NCBI GenBank assembly: GCA_963692465.1
Contig: OY829943.1
Location: 2,666,001 to 2,730,000, forward strand
Source: JAUZOB01 sp963692465
GTDB lineage: Bacteria; Bacteroidota; Bacteroidia; Bacteroidales; Prolixibacteraceae
Direction of reading: 5' to 3'
DNA length: 64,000 nt
Positions 54,271 to 62,727 of this stretch are shown in pieces (position 1 is the first letter of the stretch; each line of letters begins with the position of its first letter). Under the pieces are notes generated by a model that saw only the letters and a program-made list of their open reading frames with translations, was not told the DNA's origin and did no database searches. Position numbers and translations under genes: made by a program.

Positions 54271-55281
54271 ATGAATTCGCTGTATATGGATGAAATGGAA
54301 GAACGAAAGAAAGGAATTTGGGGAACCGTACTGTTCCATGCGGGGATTCTGGCAATTCTTTTGCATTTCGGAGTTGTGACGCCGATGAAGGCGCCTAGTG
54401 AGCCCTCTTCGGTGGAAGTTAATTTTGGCGACAGTGAAACGGGATTAGGAAATGAAGAACCGGCTGGAGGAGGAAATACCCAGACTGTAAAGCAAGAACA
54501 AAAACGGACTCAAAAATATTCGGAGGCGACCAGCAGCGAAGAGAATGTTCCAGCTTCAGCAGCGAAACCATCTGTAGGAAAAAAAGTTGCGGTATCTTCA
54601 AAGGCAGAACCGGTACCTGCTAAGACCAGAGAAAAAGTACTTACTCAAAATACGTATGATGCTGCAGCCATTGCACAAAGTCTGAAGCAAAAGAAAGAAC
54701 AGGAAAAAATAGAACGGGATCAAGCTTTACAAAGACAAAAGGACTATCTGGCAAGAAAAAAAGGCGAAGAAAAAGAGGCTATAAAAGCTGCAGAACGTCA
54801 ACGTTTTGCCTCACAGTCGAAGGCAATGGCCGTCAATGCATTCGGTAAAGGGAGTGGCGGTGGAACAGGAGAGGGAAAAACAAGTGGACATGGAATTGGT
54901 TCAGGAACGTCTCGTAGTCAGGGGGTCACTTTCCCCGGAGGGAATCAAGGTATTCCTTCTGGAAAAGCAGGGTCCAAAAATTATGGACGAAGAGGAGGTT
55001 CAGGAAAAGGTGTTTCATATAGCCTTTCTGGCCGGGAATCTCTTGAATTACCTAAACCTGTTTATCCTGGAAACGAAGAAGGAGTTGTTGTGGTCCAGGT
55101 TACCGTTGATCAAAATGGCATTGTAAAGAAAGCAAGTCCCGGAGTACGAGGTTCAACAACAATGAATTCAGAACTATTAGGTGCAGCCAGAAGGGCTGCA
55201 TTAAGAGCTCATTTTAATACGGATAAAAGTGCTCCCGCCTTTCAGCAGGGAACTATTACTTATCGGTTTGTTTTGAACTAA
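54271..55281 (+). CDS. TonB-family protein with long coiled and Gly-rich linker
   Basis: 336 residues. A membrane span at about 17-35 (GIWGTVLFHAGILAILLHFG) is followed by an acidic/Ala-rich region, a charged coiled coil (about 130-185, KQKKEQEKIERDQALQRQK), a Gly/Ser-rich linker, and a TonB-type C-terminal domain (VVVVQVTVDQNGIVKKASPGVRG, HFNTDKSAPAFQQGTITYRF). Layout resembles TolA/TonB. Its tail resembles the protein at 39436-40173. It converges on rlmN with a 26-bp overlap. No ExbB/ExbD nearby. Confidence 0.82.
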   Translation: MNSLYMDEMEERKKGIWGTVLFHAGILAILLHFGVVTPMKAPSEPSSVEVNFGDSETGLGNEEPAGGGNTQTVKQEQKRTQKYSEATSSEENVPASAAKPSVGKKVAVSSKAEPVPAKTREKVLTQNTYDAAAIAQSLKQKKEQEKIERDQALQRQKDYLARKKGEEKEAIKAAERQRFASQSKAMAVNAFGKGSGGGTGEGKTSGHGIGSGTSRSQGVTFPGGNQGIPSGKAGSKNYGRRGGSGKGVSYSLSGRESLELPKPVYPGNEEGVVVVQVTVDQNGIVKKASPGVRGSTTMNSELLGAARRAALRAHFNTDKSAPAFQQGTITYRFVLN

Positions 55282-56317
55282 TCTTAGCTTTCTTTTCTAG
55301 TAATTTTTTGGTCGAAAGCATGCCACAGGCAGCAGCGATATCCTGACCTCTCGATTTACGGATCGTTGTAAGAAATCCTTTTTCATTAAGGCGATCGCGG
55401 AAAATCTCCATCTTATGAAAATCAGTTGCTTCAAGAGGAGTCCCCGGAATCGGATGGAAGCGAATCAGGTTAATCCGACATTGTATATGATTGAGTAAAC
55501 GACATATTTCTTTAATATGAGCAGGGGTATCGTTGAGTCCTTTAAAAAGAATGTATTCGAATGAAACTCTCCGTTGGTGTGAAAAATCATACTCATTAAG
55601 TAAATTAATGACTTCCTCAATGGGATAAGCCTGTTCTACTGGCATTAATTTCTTACGTTCTTCGTCGAATGGAGAATGAAGTGATATGGCCAGGTGACAG
55701 TTGCTCTCGTCCAAAAACCGATGAAGAGCCGGGATAATTCCTACCGTTGAGACCGTAATTCGCTTGGGGCTCATGGCATATCCATAAGGAGCAGTGAGAA
55801 TTTCAAGCGCTTTTAATAATGAGTCAATGTTATCCATTGGTTCGCCCATTCCCATGAAAACAAGGTTCGATAATTGATCTTTTTCGGGAAGAGAGCGAAT
55901 TTGATTCAGTATGTCGCAGGGACTTAACTGTCCACTGAAACCTTGTTTCCCGGTCATGCAAAACAAACAACCCATTTTACATCCTACTTGCGATGAAATA
56001 CAAAGTGTAGACCGTCCATCGTTTTCCGGAATATAGACCGATTCAATAAATTTGCCATTAAAGGTGGGGAAGAGGTATTTTTTTGTCCCGTCAGTAGATT
56101 CCTGAACATTTGAATAAGGAGTTAGTCCGAATTCATACTTTTCAGAAAGGCTCATTCTTATGCTTTTAGATAGGTTACTCATTTCGTCAATAGAGCTTAT
56201 ATCTTTGCAATAAAGCCAATTTGCTATCTGTTTTGCGACAAAAGAAGGAAATTTTTCTTCTTCTGCGATAGCCTTTAATTCAGAAAGAGTCTTTCCAAAG
56301 AGTTTTTCTTTTTCCAT
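55256..56317 (-). CDS. rlmN: 23S rRNA/tRNA adenine-C2 methyltransferase (radical SAM)
   Basis: 353 residues from ATG 56317 (MEKEKLFGKTLSELK), matching family length; the frame stays open 27 codons upstream. CKMGCLFCMTG is the radical SAM cluster motif CxxxCxxC, NLVFMGMGEPMDN and KRITVSTVGIIP are family motifs, and the C-terminal AACGML holds the methyl-carrying Cys. It methylates A2503 of 23S rRNA and A37 of some tRNAs. Confidence 0.95.
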   Translation of the reverse strand: MEKEKLFGKTLSELKAIAEEEKFPSFVAKQIANWLYCKDISSIDEMSNLSKSIRMSLSEKYEFGLTPYSNVQESTDGTKKYLFPTFNGKFIESVYIPENDGRSTLCISSQVGCKMGCLFCMTGKQGFSGQLSPCDILNQIRSLPEKDQLSNLVFMGMGEPMDNIDSLLKALEILTAPYGYAMSPKRITVSTVGIIPALHRFLDESNCHLAISLHSPFDEERKKLMPVEQAYPIEEVINLLNEYDFSHQRRVSFEYILFKGLNDTPAHIKEICRLLNHIQCRINLIRFHPIPGTPLEATDFHKMEIFRDRLNEKGFLTTIRKSRGQDIAAACGMLSTKKLLEKKAKISSKQTDK

Positions 56318-56487
56318 TTTTTTCAAAAATATATTTCTGCAATGATGATAAAAAGAAATTTCCTTTTGAATCAGAATCTCTCTTATCTCCAAAGCCATTA
56401 TAGATGAACTGCAAAGATAATACTTTTGATCAGCTGGTAATTTTTTCTGAGCAGATAGATGATAGGTAACTCTTTCATGGGAAATGG

Positions 56488-56868
56488 TCAGTCCCTGACG
56501 ATCTGTTTGTCTCCGGAAATTGCTGGAGCGTGAATGGCAATAATCTTTGAAGCCTCAAGAAAGACCCCTGATATTTTCACTCCCGGATGAATGTATATAA
56601 ATTCACCAGCATGAATGATTACTGGGTCATCATTTAATTTATATTCCGCTTTACCTTCAAGTAAAATCAGAATCTCGTCTTTTTTCTCATGATAGTGGTG
56701 TTCGACTTCACTTCCTGCCGTATGTTCTTTATAAATAATCTCCAGTAAATCAGTTTTGCAAGGGTTTCCGTCCTCTAAGAACGGACCGATAAACCAGCCC
56801 CGATGTTTTTTATCGGTTTTGTAATCTCCTTTGTAATAAAGAGAGTTCGGTTTTTGTGTTTTATTCAT
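56488..56868 (-). CDS. cupin-domain protein
   Basis: 126 residues, a single cupin barrel. EVEHHYHEKKDEILILLEGKAEY carries the metal-binding His/Glu set of cupin motif 1; GEFIYIHPGVKISGVF is motif 2, lacking the second-motif His at the usual place though HPG is present. Reaction unknown; could bind a metal and a small sugar or act as an isomerase. It precedes nothing in its operon. Confidence 0.8.
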   Translation of the reverse strand: MNKTQKPNSLYYKGDYKTDKKHRGWFIGPFLEDGNPCKTDLLEIIYKEHTAGSEVEHHYHEKKDEILILLEGKAEYKLNDDPVIIHAGEFIYIHPGVKISGVFLEASKIIAIHAPAISGDKQIVRD

Positions 56869-56899
56869 GGACTAATGAAGTTGAATTTTTCCGTATTGT

Positions 56900-57120
56900 T
56901 TAGTGTGATTTTTTAAAGAGAACTTTTTGTTCAGGAATCATTTTCTCTGTTGCATACTGAATAATGAGTCTTGCACAACGATCTTTCCATTTCAACAAGA
57001 AAGCTTCGGTTTCCTGCGGGTGTTTTTCCCATGCTTTTCGTAAAAACCAACCCAATCCCTGATGAACAACTTTTTCATTGTCGCTCATGAGCGGGTCAAG
57101 GACCGTGAATATACTTTGGG
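56900..57120 (-). pseudogene. truncated DNA alkylation repair (AlkD/HEAT-repeat) gene
   Basis: About 72 C-terminal residues remain: VLDPLMSDNEKVVHQGLGWFLRKAWEKHP, shown in parts, then ETEAFLLKWKDR and LIIQYATEKM, matching the last HEAT repeats of the AlkD-like family (usual length about 220-240). The homologous stretch begins right at the left end of the inverted-repeat element (57121-57206); the only start would be a GTG inside that element. The N-terminal two thirds are missing beyond it. Probably non-functional. Confidence 0.75.
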
Positions 57121-57206
57121 GCACTTCTAAAAACTAAAATACTGATTTTAACCTTCAGGTGTCCTCTTGATGCCCATTAATTTAGTATTTTAGTCTTTAG
57201 AAGTGC
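57121..57206. mobile_element. 86-bp MITE-like element with 23-bp terminal inverted repeats
   Basis: Ends 57121-57143 and 57184-57206 are inverted copies (22 of 23 bases), starting GCACTTCTAAA, with 40 bp between. The element contains no gene. It abuts the broken AlkD gene. Clear target duplications are not seen. An alternative is a long hairpin terminator, but it lacks a T tract and GC-rich stem. The rest of the gap to 57458 has no recognisable gene. Confidence 0.6.
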
Positions 57207-57459
57207 TCAATGCTTGTGGTGGAGTTTCTAACTTAGGAGAGACGAAAGATTAAGGGATAAAAATCTTAATTTTAGGTTATGGAAGATCAAAGTTAAACGT
57301 TAAGATTAACAAAAAAAGTATTCTGAAATTCAAAGAGTTCTTTTATTTTTTATTAAAAAGAATATGTTTGGCAGTCATGTTTGTTCCTTTTAATTCAATG
57401 GATTGAAGGGAATATGAACAAAAAAATCAGGGTCTAATGTTTCTAATTGTAAGTTAATA

Positions 57460-57490
57460 TTGAACTCTTTATTTCAGAATGCTACATTTG
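57460..57490 (+). promoter_or_regulatory. promoter of the ECF sigma gene
   Basis: TTG (57460-57462) and TACATTTG (57483-57490) are 20 bp apart, fitting the Bacteroidota -33/-7 layout; the ATG follows at 57527. Confidence 0.6.
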
Positions 57491-57526
57491 TAAAAGAAAA
57501 TTTGACTGCTAACTTAATTTTTAACC

Positions 57527-58084
57527 ATGGATGACTTAATACTATGGAGGAGAATAAAAGATGGAGATACTCATGCTTTAAAAGAATTGCATGATCATTT
57601 TTTTTATCCGATGTGTCTTTATGGTACAAAGGTGTTAAAGGATGGTGCTGAAATTGAAGATGTTGTTTCAGAATGCTTTATAAAGTTATGGGTTGATCGG
57701 GGAAAGATTAGTATCAAAGGATCTCTAAAATCCTATTTGTTTTATATGATGCGTAATGCAATGATTGATGTGGTTAGAAAGTCAAAGAATTCTCACATTA
57801 CAAGCATTGCCGTTGTTCCTGAGATTGTAGAGGAAGAAAGACCTTTTGAGGAAGAAGAATTTTATTCTGATTTATATTTCGCTATTTCAAAATTACCAGA
57901 CCAGAGAAGAAAGATATTAGAGTTAGCTGTTTACAATTCATACACCTATAAAGAGATAGCAGAAGAATTAAATATCTCAGTAAACACTGTTAAAACTCAA
58001 ATAGCACGAGCGTATCATTTCTTAAAAGAAGAATTGGATCCGAAAACACTTTTGTTTCTGCTCTCTATACTTAGAGCAGAATAG
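57527..58084 (+). CDS. ECF sigma factor of the FecR/SusC cassette
   Basis: 185 residues of the Bacteroidota-expanded ECF type. Region 2 (about 22-90) includes LYGTKVLKDGAEIEDVVSECFIKLW and FYMMRNAMIDVVRKS; region 4 (about 120-175) has LPDQRRKILELAVYNSYTYKEIAEELNISVNTVKTQI in parts. It should transcribe the downstream SusC/SusD genes when released by FecR. A FecR gene follows 147 bp later, then SusC with an STN domain, the canonical trans-envelope circuit. Confidence 0.94.
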   Translation: MDDLILWRRIKDGDTHALKELHDHFFYPMCLYGTKVLKDGAEIEDVVSECFIKLWVDRGKISIKGSLKSYLFYMMRNAMIDVVRKSKNSHITSIAVVPEIVEEERPFEEEEFYSDLYFAISKLPDQRRKILELAVYNSYTYKEIAEELNISVNTVKTQIARAYHFLKEELDPKTLLFLLSILRAE

Positions 58085-58231
58085 AATTCCACTTATATTT
58101 GTATTTATTGTATTGATATTCTTGGTGCTAGCCAGGAGATGACTCATTGTGTTAAAAAAATGTAAATTTTTTTAAGGAGTGTTGTCACCCTATATTATAA
58201 AAATTTCGTCTTGTAGGTAGAAAATTAATTT

Positions 58232-59224
58232 ATGAGCGAATCAACTGATCGTATCTGGGAGTTAATTGCGGGGAAACTTCATTGTGAACTAGATAATGAA
58301 GAATTGACTCAATTTGAAGAGTGGATGGAGGAACCGGATAATCGAAAACTGTTTGAGAGAGCAGAAAAGATTTATAGAGGCTTTATGCCTGTTCAAAAAC
58401 TTTTGGGAGTTAATCGGAATCATTCATGGGAACGAATAGAAAGACGTATTATTCGGCCTGATTTTTCTTTTCGTAGGAAGGTTTTTTCATATGCAGCTGT
58501 TTTGATTAGTGTTTGTTGTCTTTGTTCTTTGCTCTGGTTTTACCTCTCAAATAATACGAATAAACAAGAATATGTAGAAATTAGGACAACCCAGGGGAAA
58601 CTGACAAAAGTTGTTCTAATGGATGGGACAAAAGTTTGGTTGAATTCAAAGTCCAGTTTCCGTTATCCAAAGGAATTTAAAGGGGTAGATCGTAAGGTAT
58701 TTCTTAATGGAGAAGCATTTTTTGATGTTGCAAAAGATAAAAGACATCCATTTAAAATAGAAACGCGGAAATTTGAAATAGGAGTATTAGGGACAAAATT
58801 TAATGTCTTGTCATTTAATGATGAGATACGAGGTGAAGTTGTACTGGTATCTGGATCCTTGAAATTAAGTAAAGAGAATGGCAATACCTTGGCATTCTTA
58901 AAACCAGGTCAGAAGGCTGTTATTGAGAAAGGAACTGTTTGTGTAAGTAATGTGAAAACCGATTTTACATCGGAATGGATAGATGGACGGGTTGTTTTTG
59001 ATAATGAACGAATAGAGGTTATTGTTCAAAAACTGGAACGATGGTTTAATGTTAAAATTTATTTTGCTGATGAGAGTTTAAAGGGATATCGTTTTTCCGG
59101 AACAATTATAAAGGGAAAACCTTTATCCCAAACAATAAAAGCCTTTGAATTAATTGCACCTGTTAATTTCTCTTATGTGGAGCATTCAAAAGGTGAAGCA
59201 GAGATAATTGTAACTAAGAAATAA
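58232..59224 (+). CDS. FecR-family anti-sigma factor
   Basis: 330 residues. A cytoplasmic anti-sigma region (about 1-80), one membrane span (about 84-107), then a periplasmic FecR domain (TTQGKLTKVVLMDGTKVWLNSKSS, FLNGEAFFDVAKD, FEIGVLGTKFNVLSF) and a C-terminal DUF4974/STN-like domain (WFNVKIYFADESLKGYRFSGTI). It holds the ECF sigma and releases it when the SusC STN domain signals substrate. Confidence 0.95.
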   Translation: MSESTDRIWELIAGKLHCELDNEELTQFEEWMEEPDNRKLFERAEKIYRGFMPVQKLLGVNRNHSWERIERRIIRPDFSFRRKVFSYAAVLISVCCLCSLLWFYLSNNTNKQEYVEIRTTQGKLTKVVLMDGTKVWLNSKSSFRYPKEFKGVDRKVFLNGEAFFDVAKDKRHPFKIETRKFEIGVLGTKFNVLSFNDEIRGEVVLVSGSLKLSKENGNTLAFLKPGQKAVIEKGTVCVSNVKTDFTSEWIDGRVVFDNERIEVIVQKLERWFNVKIYFADESLKGYRFSGTIIKGKPLSQTIKAFELIAPVNFSYVEHSKGEAEIIVTKK

Positions 59225-59345
59225 ATTTAATATATGGAGTAAAACCGAACTTGATTTAAGCGCGATAAAAATGCTGGCACATTTTCATCGCCGGAACACA
59301 TTAAAAAATTTTAATGCTAGATTAATCTTAAAAGCGAACAAACTT

Positions 59346-62300
59346 ATGGAAAAAAAACGGAATTGTATCAGTCGTAGATGGCTGAACAAGAAAGTCATGC
59401 GTATTATGAAATTATCATTTCTTTTTTCGTTTGCATGCTTATCGGTAATCGGTGCTAATACTTATTCGCAAACAGCAGGTGTAAGTCTCAATGTTAACAA
59501 ACAAAATCTCACAAATGTTTTTAAACAAATTGAGAAACAAAGCGGGCTGGTATTTTATTATAACAATGCGGAAATAAGTAAACAAAGCGCTGTGACAATC
59601 AATGTGCGTAATGCAAAACTGACAGATGTGCTGAACCGAGTGTTGAAAAATACCGGAATGAGTTATGAAATTATTGATCAGTACATCGTTATAAAAAAGA
59701 ATCAAAGTAAATCCCCATCTGTTTCGAAGGGAGAACAAAAGAAAAGGAAAATAACCGGAACCGTTGCGGATAAACAAGGAGTTCCAATGCCTGGAGTGAC
59801 AATTTCGGTAAAGGGAACAACGATTGGTTCTATAACTGATGCTGACGGGAAATATTCAATTGAAATTCCGTCGAATGCAGTTTTTCTGCAATTTTCTTTT
59901 ATTGGGATGACCACCCAAGTTGTGCCAATAAAAGATCAAAGTTCTATTAATGTGGTTTTGGAGGATGAATTCCATAGTATTAACGAAGTGGTCGTTGTTG
60001 GTTATGGTCAGCAAAAACGTGAGACCGTAACGGGTGCAATATCTACCATACAAACAAAAGAGATAAAGCAAAGTCCGGCTGCAAATTTAGCAGTAGCACT
60101 TGCTGGGCGTTTACCTGGATTAACAACTATTCAACAGAGTGGACAGCCGGGAGCTGATGTGACAAATCTTTATTTAAGAGGACAAGGAACATTGAACGGA
60201 CAGGACCCGTTGATCTTAGTCGACGGGGTCCCGCGGGATTTGTCTTATATCGATCCCAACGAAGTAGAAAGCGTTTCAATCTTAAAGGATGCTTCTTCGA
60301 CAGCTGTCTTTGGTGTGCGTGGTGCTAATGGGGTAATCCTTGTTACGACAAAGCGGGGAAAGGAAGACTTGCAACAGATTTCATTTTCGGTAGAACAAGG
60401 ATACCAAAATTTCACGAGAATGCCAACCCCTGTGCATTCCTGGGAATATGCAACGTTAAGGAATCAGGCTAACCTTAATGATGGAAAAGCAATCGAATTT
60501 ACGGATGCACAGATTAATCACTATAAAATTCAAGATGAACCACTTGCTTATCCTGACATTAATTGGATGAAGCTTATCTCAAAAAACTATACTCCGCAAA
60601 CACGTTATAACCTGAATGTTAGTGGTGGAAATAAACGCTTTAATTATTTTATTAATGCCGGTTATCTGGATCAGGGAGGCCAGTGGAAAGTGGATCAGAA
60701 AGATTATGATCCGAGTTCTTCTTTACATCGGTACAATTTTCGATCAAATATAGATGTAAAGTTAAATCCGACATTGAGTGCCTCTTTGAATGTGGGTGGT
60801 TATTTGGAAAAAGAGAATCAGCCTCATTGGGATGCGTATCAGATTATGGCTTATACCATGGTGACCCCTAATATACAACCAGGACCTTTAACTCCTTCCG
60901 GACAGGTTATTACCCCGTTGTCTAGCGATGGATTGAATCCTTATGCTATGGTAAACCGATCAGGTTACCGTCAGGAAACGAGAAGTAATGTGATGGCAAG
61001 CTATTCGATGGAGCAAAAATTGAATTTCATCACAGATGGCCTTTCAACAAAGATGATTGTCTCGTTTGATACGAAATCCATTCGTGAACTAAGTGCAGGT
61101 CAGGACTATCAGCATTGGATGCAAGAGGTTAAACCCGGTTCTGACGGAAAAGATTCAGTGGTTTATACCCGAAGAGATAATGTGGAAAACACTCCGCTTT
61201 CATTAAGTACTTCTGCTGCTTTCCAGTCTTATTTTAATTACCAATGGTTTATAAATTATAATCGGACCTTTGATAAATTACATGATGTAACTGGGTTGAT
61301 TATGTTTCAAAAAGATGAGACGATCAAGCCAACTGAACGATTGCCATATCGTTACATTGGGTTAGTGGGTCGGGCAACCTACGGGTATAACCATAAATAT
61401 TTTGCAGAAGTTAATGCTGGATATAATGGATCGGAACAATTTGCCAAAGGGCATCGTTTTGGATTCTTCCCTTCTTTATCTGGTAGTTGGGTAATATCGA
61501 ATGAGGATTTTTTAAAAGATAATAAAACCCTTACTTATTTGAAATTACGTGCTTCCTGGGGAGAGGTTGGAAATGATCAGTTGAATGGAACCCGCTTCTT
61601 ATACCTTGATAATATAAATCTGGCAGGAGGTTATTCAGGATCAATCGGTGATGGACGATCAGTTAATGAGCAATATTTTGGAAATGCGAATTTAAAATGG
61701 GAAGTTGCCAAGAAGGTAAATATCGGGACGGAAATCGGACTCTTTACTGATCTGAATCTTACGGTAGATCTTTTTAATGAAAAACGAAATAATGTTTTAA
61801 TCGATAGATCCTTAGTGCCAAGTATCGTGGGAATGAACAGCATTCCACCTCTAAATATCGGAAGAGTCTCCAATAAAGGATATGAACTAGTTCTTAATTA
61901 TCATCATGCTTTTACACCTGATTTTTCAATGACTTCAAGCATAAATTTCAATTATGCGAAAAATAAAGTGTTATATGATGATGAACCGGAATATCCGGAT
62001 ACTTATGTCTGTCGTTACAGAAAGACCGGTTATGCTATTTCAAATAAAGGATGGTGGACTCGATTTGGTTGGGAAACAGATGGGTATTGGAAAAGTCAAC
62101 AGGAAATTGATGCTTCCGAAATAACTTATACGGGAAGACCTCCCCGCCCGGGTGATTTTAAATACAAAGATCTGAATCATGACGGAATGATTGATGATGC
62201 AGATAAAGTTCCGTTAAAATATACCGATGTTCCGGAATACACTTATGGCGCTGCATTTAGTTTCAATTACAAACACGTCGATCTTTCCTTCTTGATTCAG

Positions 62301-62714
62301 GGAATTGCTCATTGTTCAAAATATTATTATGATCAAGGTGTTTGGGAATTTGTCGGTGGTAATGGCGTTTACTATAATAATGATAGAACTGCATGGACTC
62401 CGGAAAGAGCAGCCAATGGTGCCAAAATTACATTCCCAGCCTTAAGTACCGCCCAATCAGCCAGCGAATGTCAGAATGACTTCTTTTATGAAAATTGTGC
62501 TTATTGGCGGTTGAAAAATCTGGAACTTGGATATACGTTACCATTAAGCTTATCGAAAAAGGTTAAATCTTCGAAGATAAGAATCTATGTTAATGGTTTG
62601 AATCTGTTTACTGTTGATCATATGATCAGTAAGAATCTTGATCCGGAAGTTAGCAGTAACTATACCTATCCAATGACCAGAACCTACAATGTAGGAGTTA
62701 ATGTTAATTTCTAA
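59346..62714 (+). CDS. SusC/RagA transporter with STN signalling domain
   Basis: 1122 residues from ATG 59346; an upstream ATG at 59271 is less likely. A signal region (MKLSFLFSFACLSVIGANTYSQ) is followed by an STN domain (about 42-115, NVFKQIEKQSGLVFYYNN) that contacts FecR, a carboxypeptidase-like domain (about 130-210, ITGTVADKQGVPMPGVTI), the plug (PLILVDGVPRDLSYIDPNE, SILKDASSTAVFG, GANGVILVTTKRGK) and the barrel. It imports a glycan-type substrate and reports its presence to the sigma/FecR pair. Paralogous to the transporter at 478-3606. Confidence 0.96.
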   Translation: MEKKRNCISRRWLNKKVMRIMKLSFLFSFACLSVIGANTYSQTAGVSLNVNKQNLTNVFKQIEKQSGLVFYYNNAEISKQSAVTINVRNAKLTDVLNRVLKNTGMSYEIIDQYIVIKKNQSKSPSVSKGEQKKRKITGTVADKQGVPMPGVTISVKGTTIGSITDADGKYSIEIPSNAVFLQFSFIGMTTQVVPIKDQSSINVVLEDEFHSINEVVVVGYGQQKRETVTGAISTIQTKEIKQSPAANLAVALAGRLPGLTTIQQSGQPGADVTNLYLRGQGTLNGQDPLILVDGVPRDLSYIDPNEVESVSILKDASSTAVFGVRGANGVILVTTKRGKEDLQQISFSVEQGYQNFTRMPTPVHSWEYATLRNQANLNDGKAIEFTDAQINHYKIQDEPLAYPDINWMKLISKNYTPQTRYNLNVSGGNKRFNYFINAGYLDQGGQWKVDQKDYDPSSSLHRYNFRSNIDVKLNPTLSASLNVGGYLEKENQPHWDAYQIMAYTMVTPNIQPGPLTPSGQVITPLSSDGLNPYAMVNRSGYRQETRSNVMASYSMEQKLNFITDGLSTKMIVSFDTKSIRELSAGQDYQHWMQEVKPGSDGKDSVVYTRRDNVENTPLSLSTSAAFQSYFNYQWFINYNRTFDKLHDVTGLIMFQKDETIKPTERLPYRYIGLVGRATYGYNHKYFAEVNAGYNGSEQFAKGHRFGFFPSLSGSWVISNEDFLKDNKTLTYLKLRASWGEVGNDQLNGTRFLYLDNINLAGGYSGSIGDGRSVNEQYFGNANLKWEVAKKVNIGTEIGLFTDLNLTVDLFNEKRNNVLIDRSLVPSIVGMNSIPPLNIGRVSNKGYELVLNYHHAFTPDFSMTSSINFNYAKNKVLYDDEPEYPDTYVCRYRKTGYAISNKGWWTRFGWETDGYWKSQQEIDASEITYTGRPPRPGDFKYKDLNHDGMIDDADKVPLKYTDVPEYTYGAAFSFNYKHVDLSFLIQGIAHCSKYYYDQGVWEFVGGNGVYYNNDRTAWTPERAANGAKITFPALSTAQSASECQNDFFYENCAYWRLKNLELGYTLPLSLSKKVKSSKIRIYVNGLNLFTVDHMISKNLDPEVSSNYTYPMTRTYNVGVNVNF

Positions 62715-62727
62715 ACATTCATTTATC

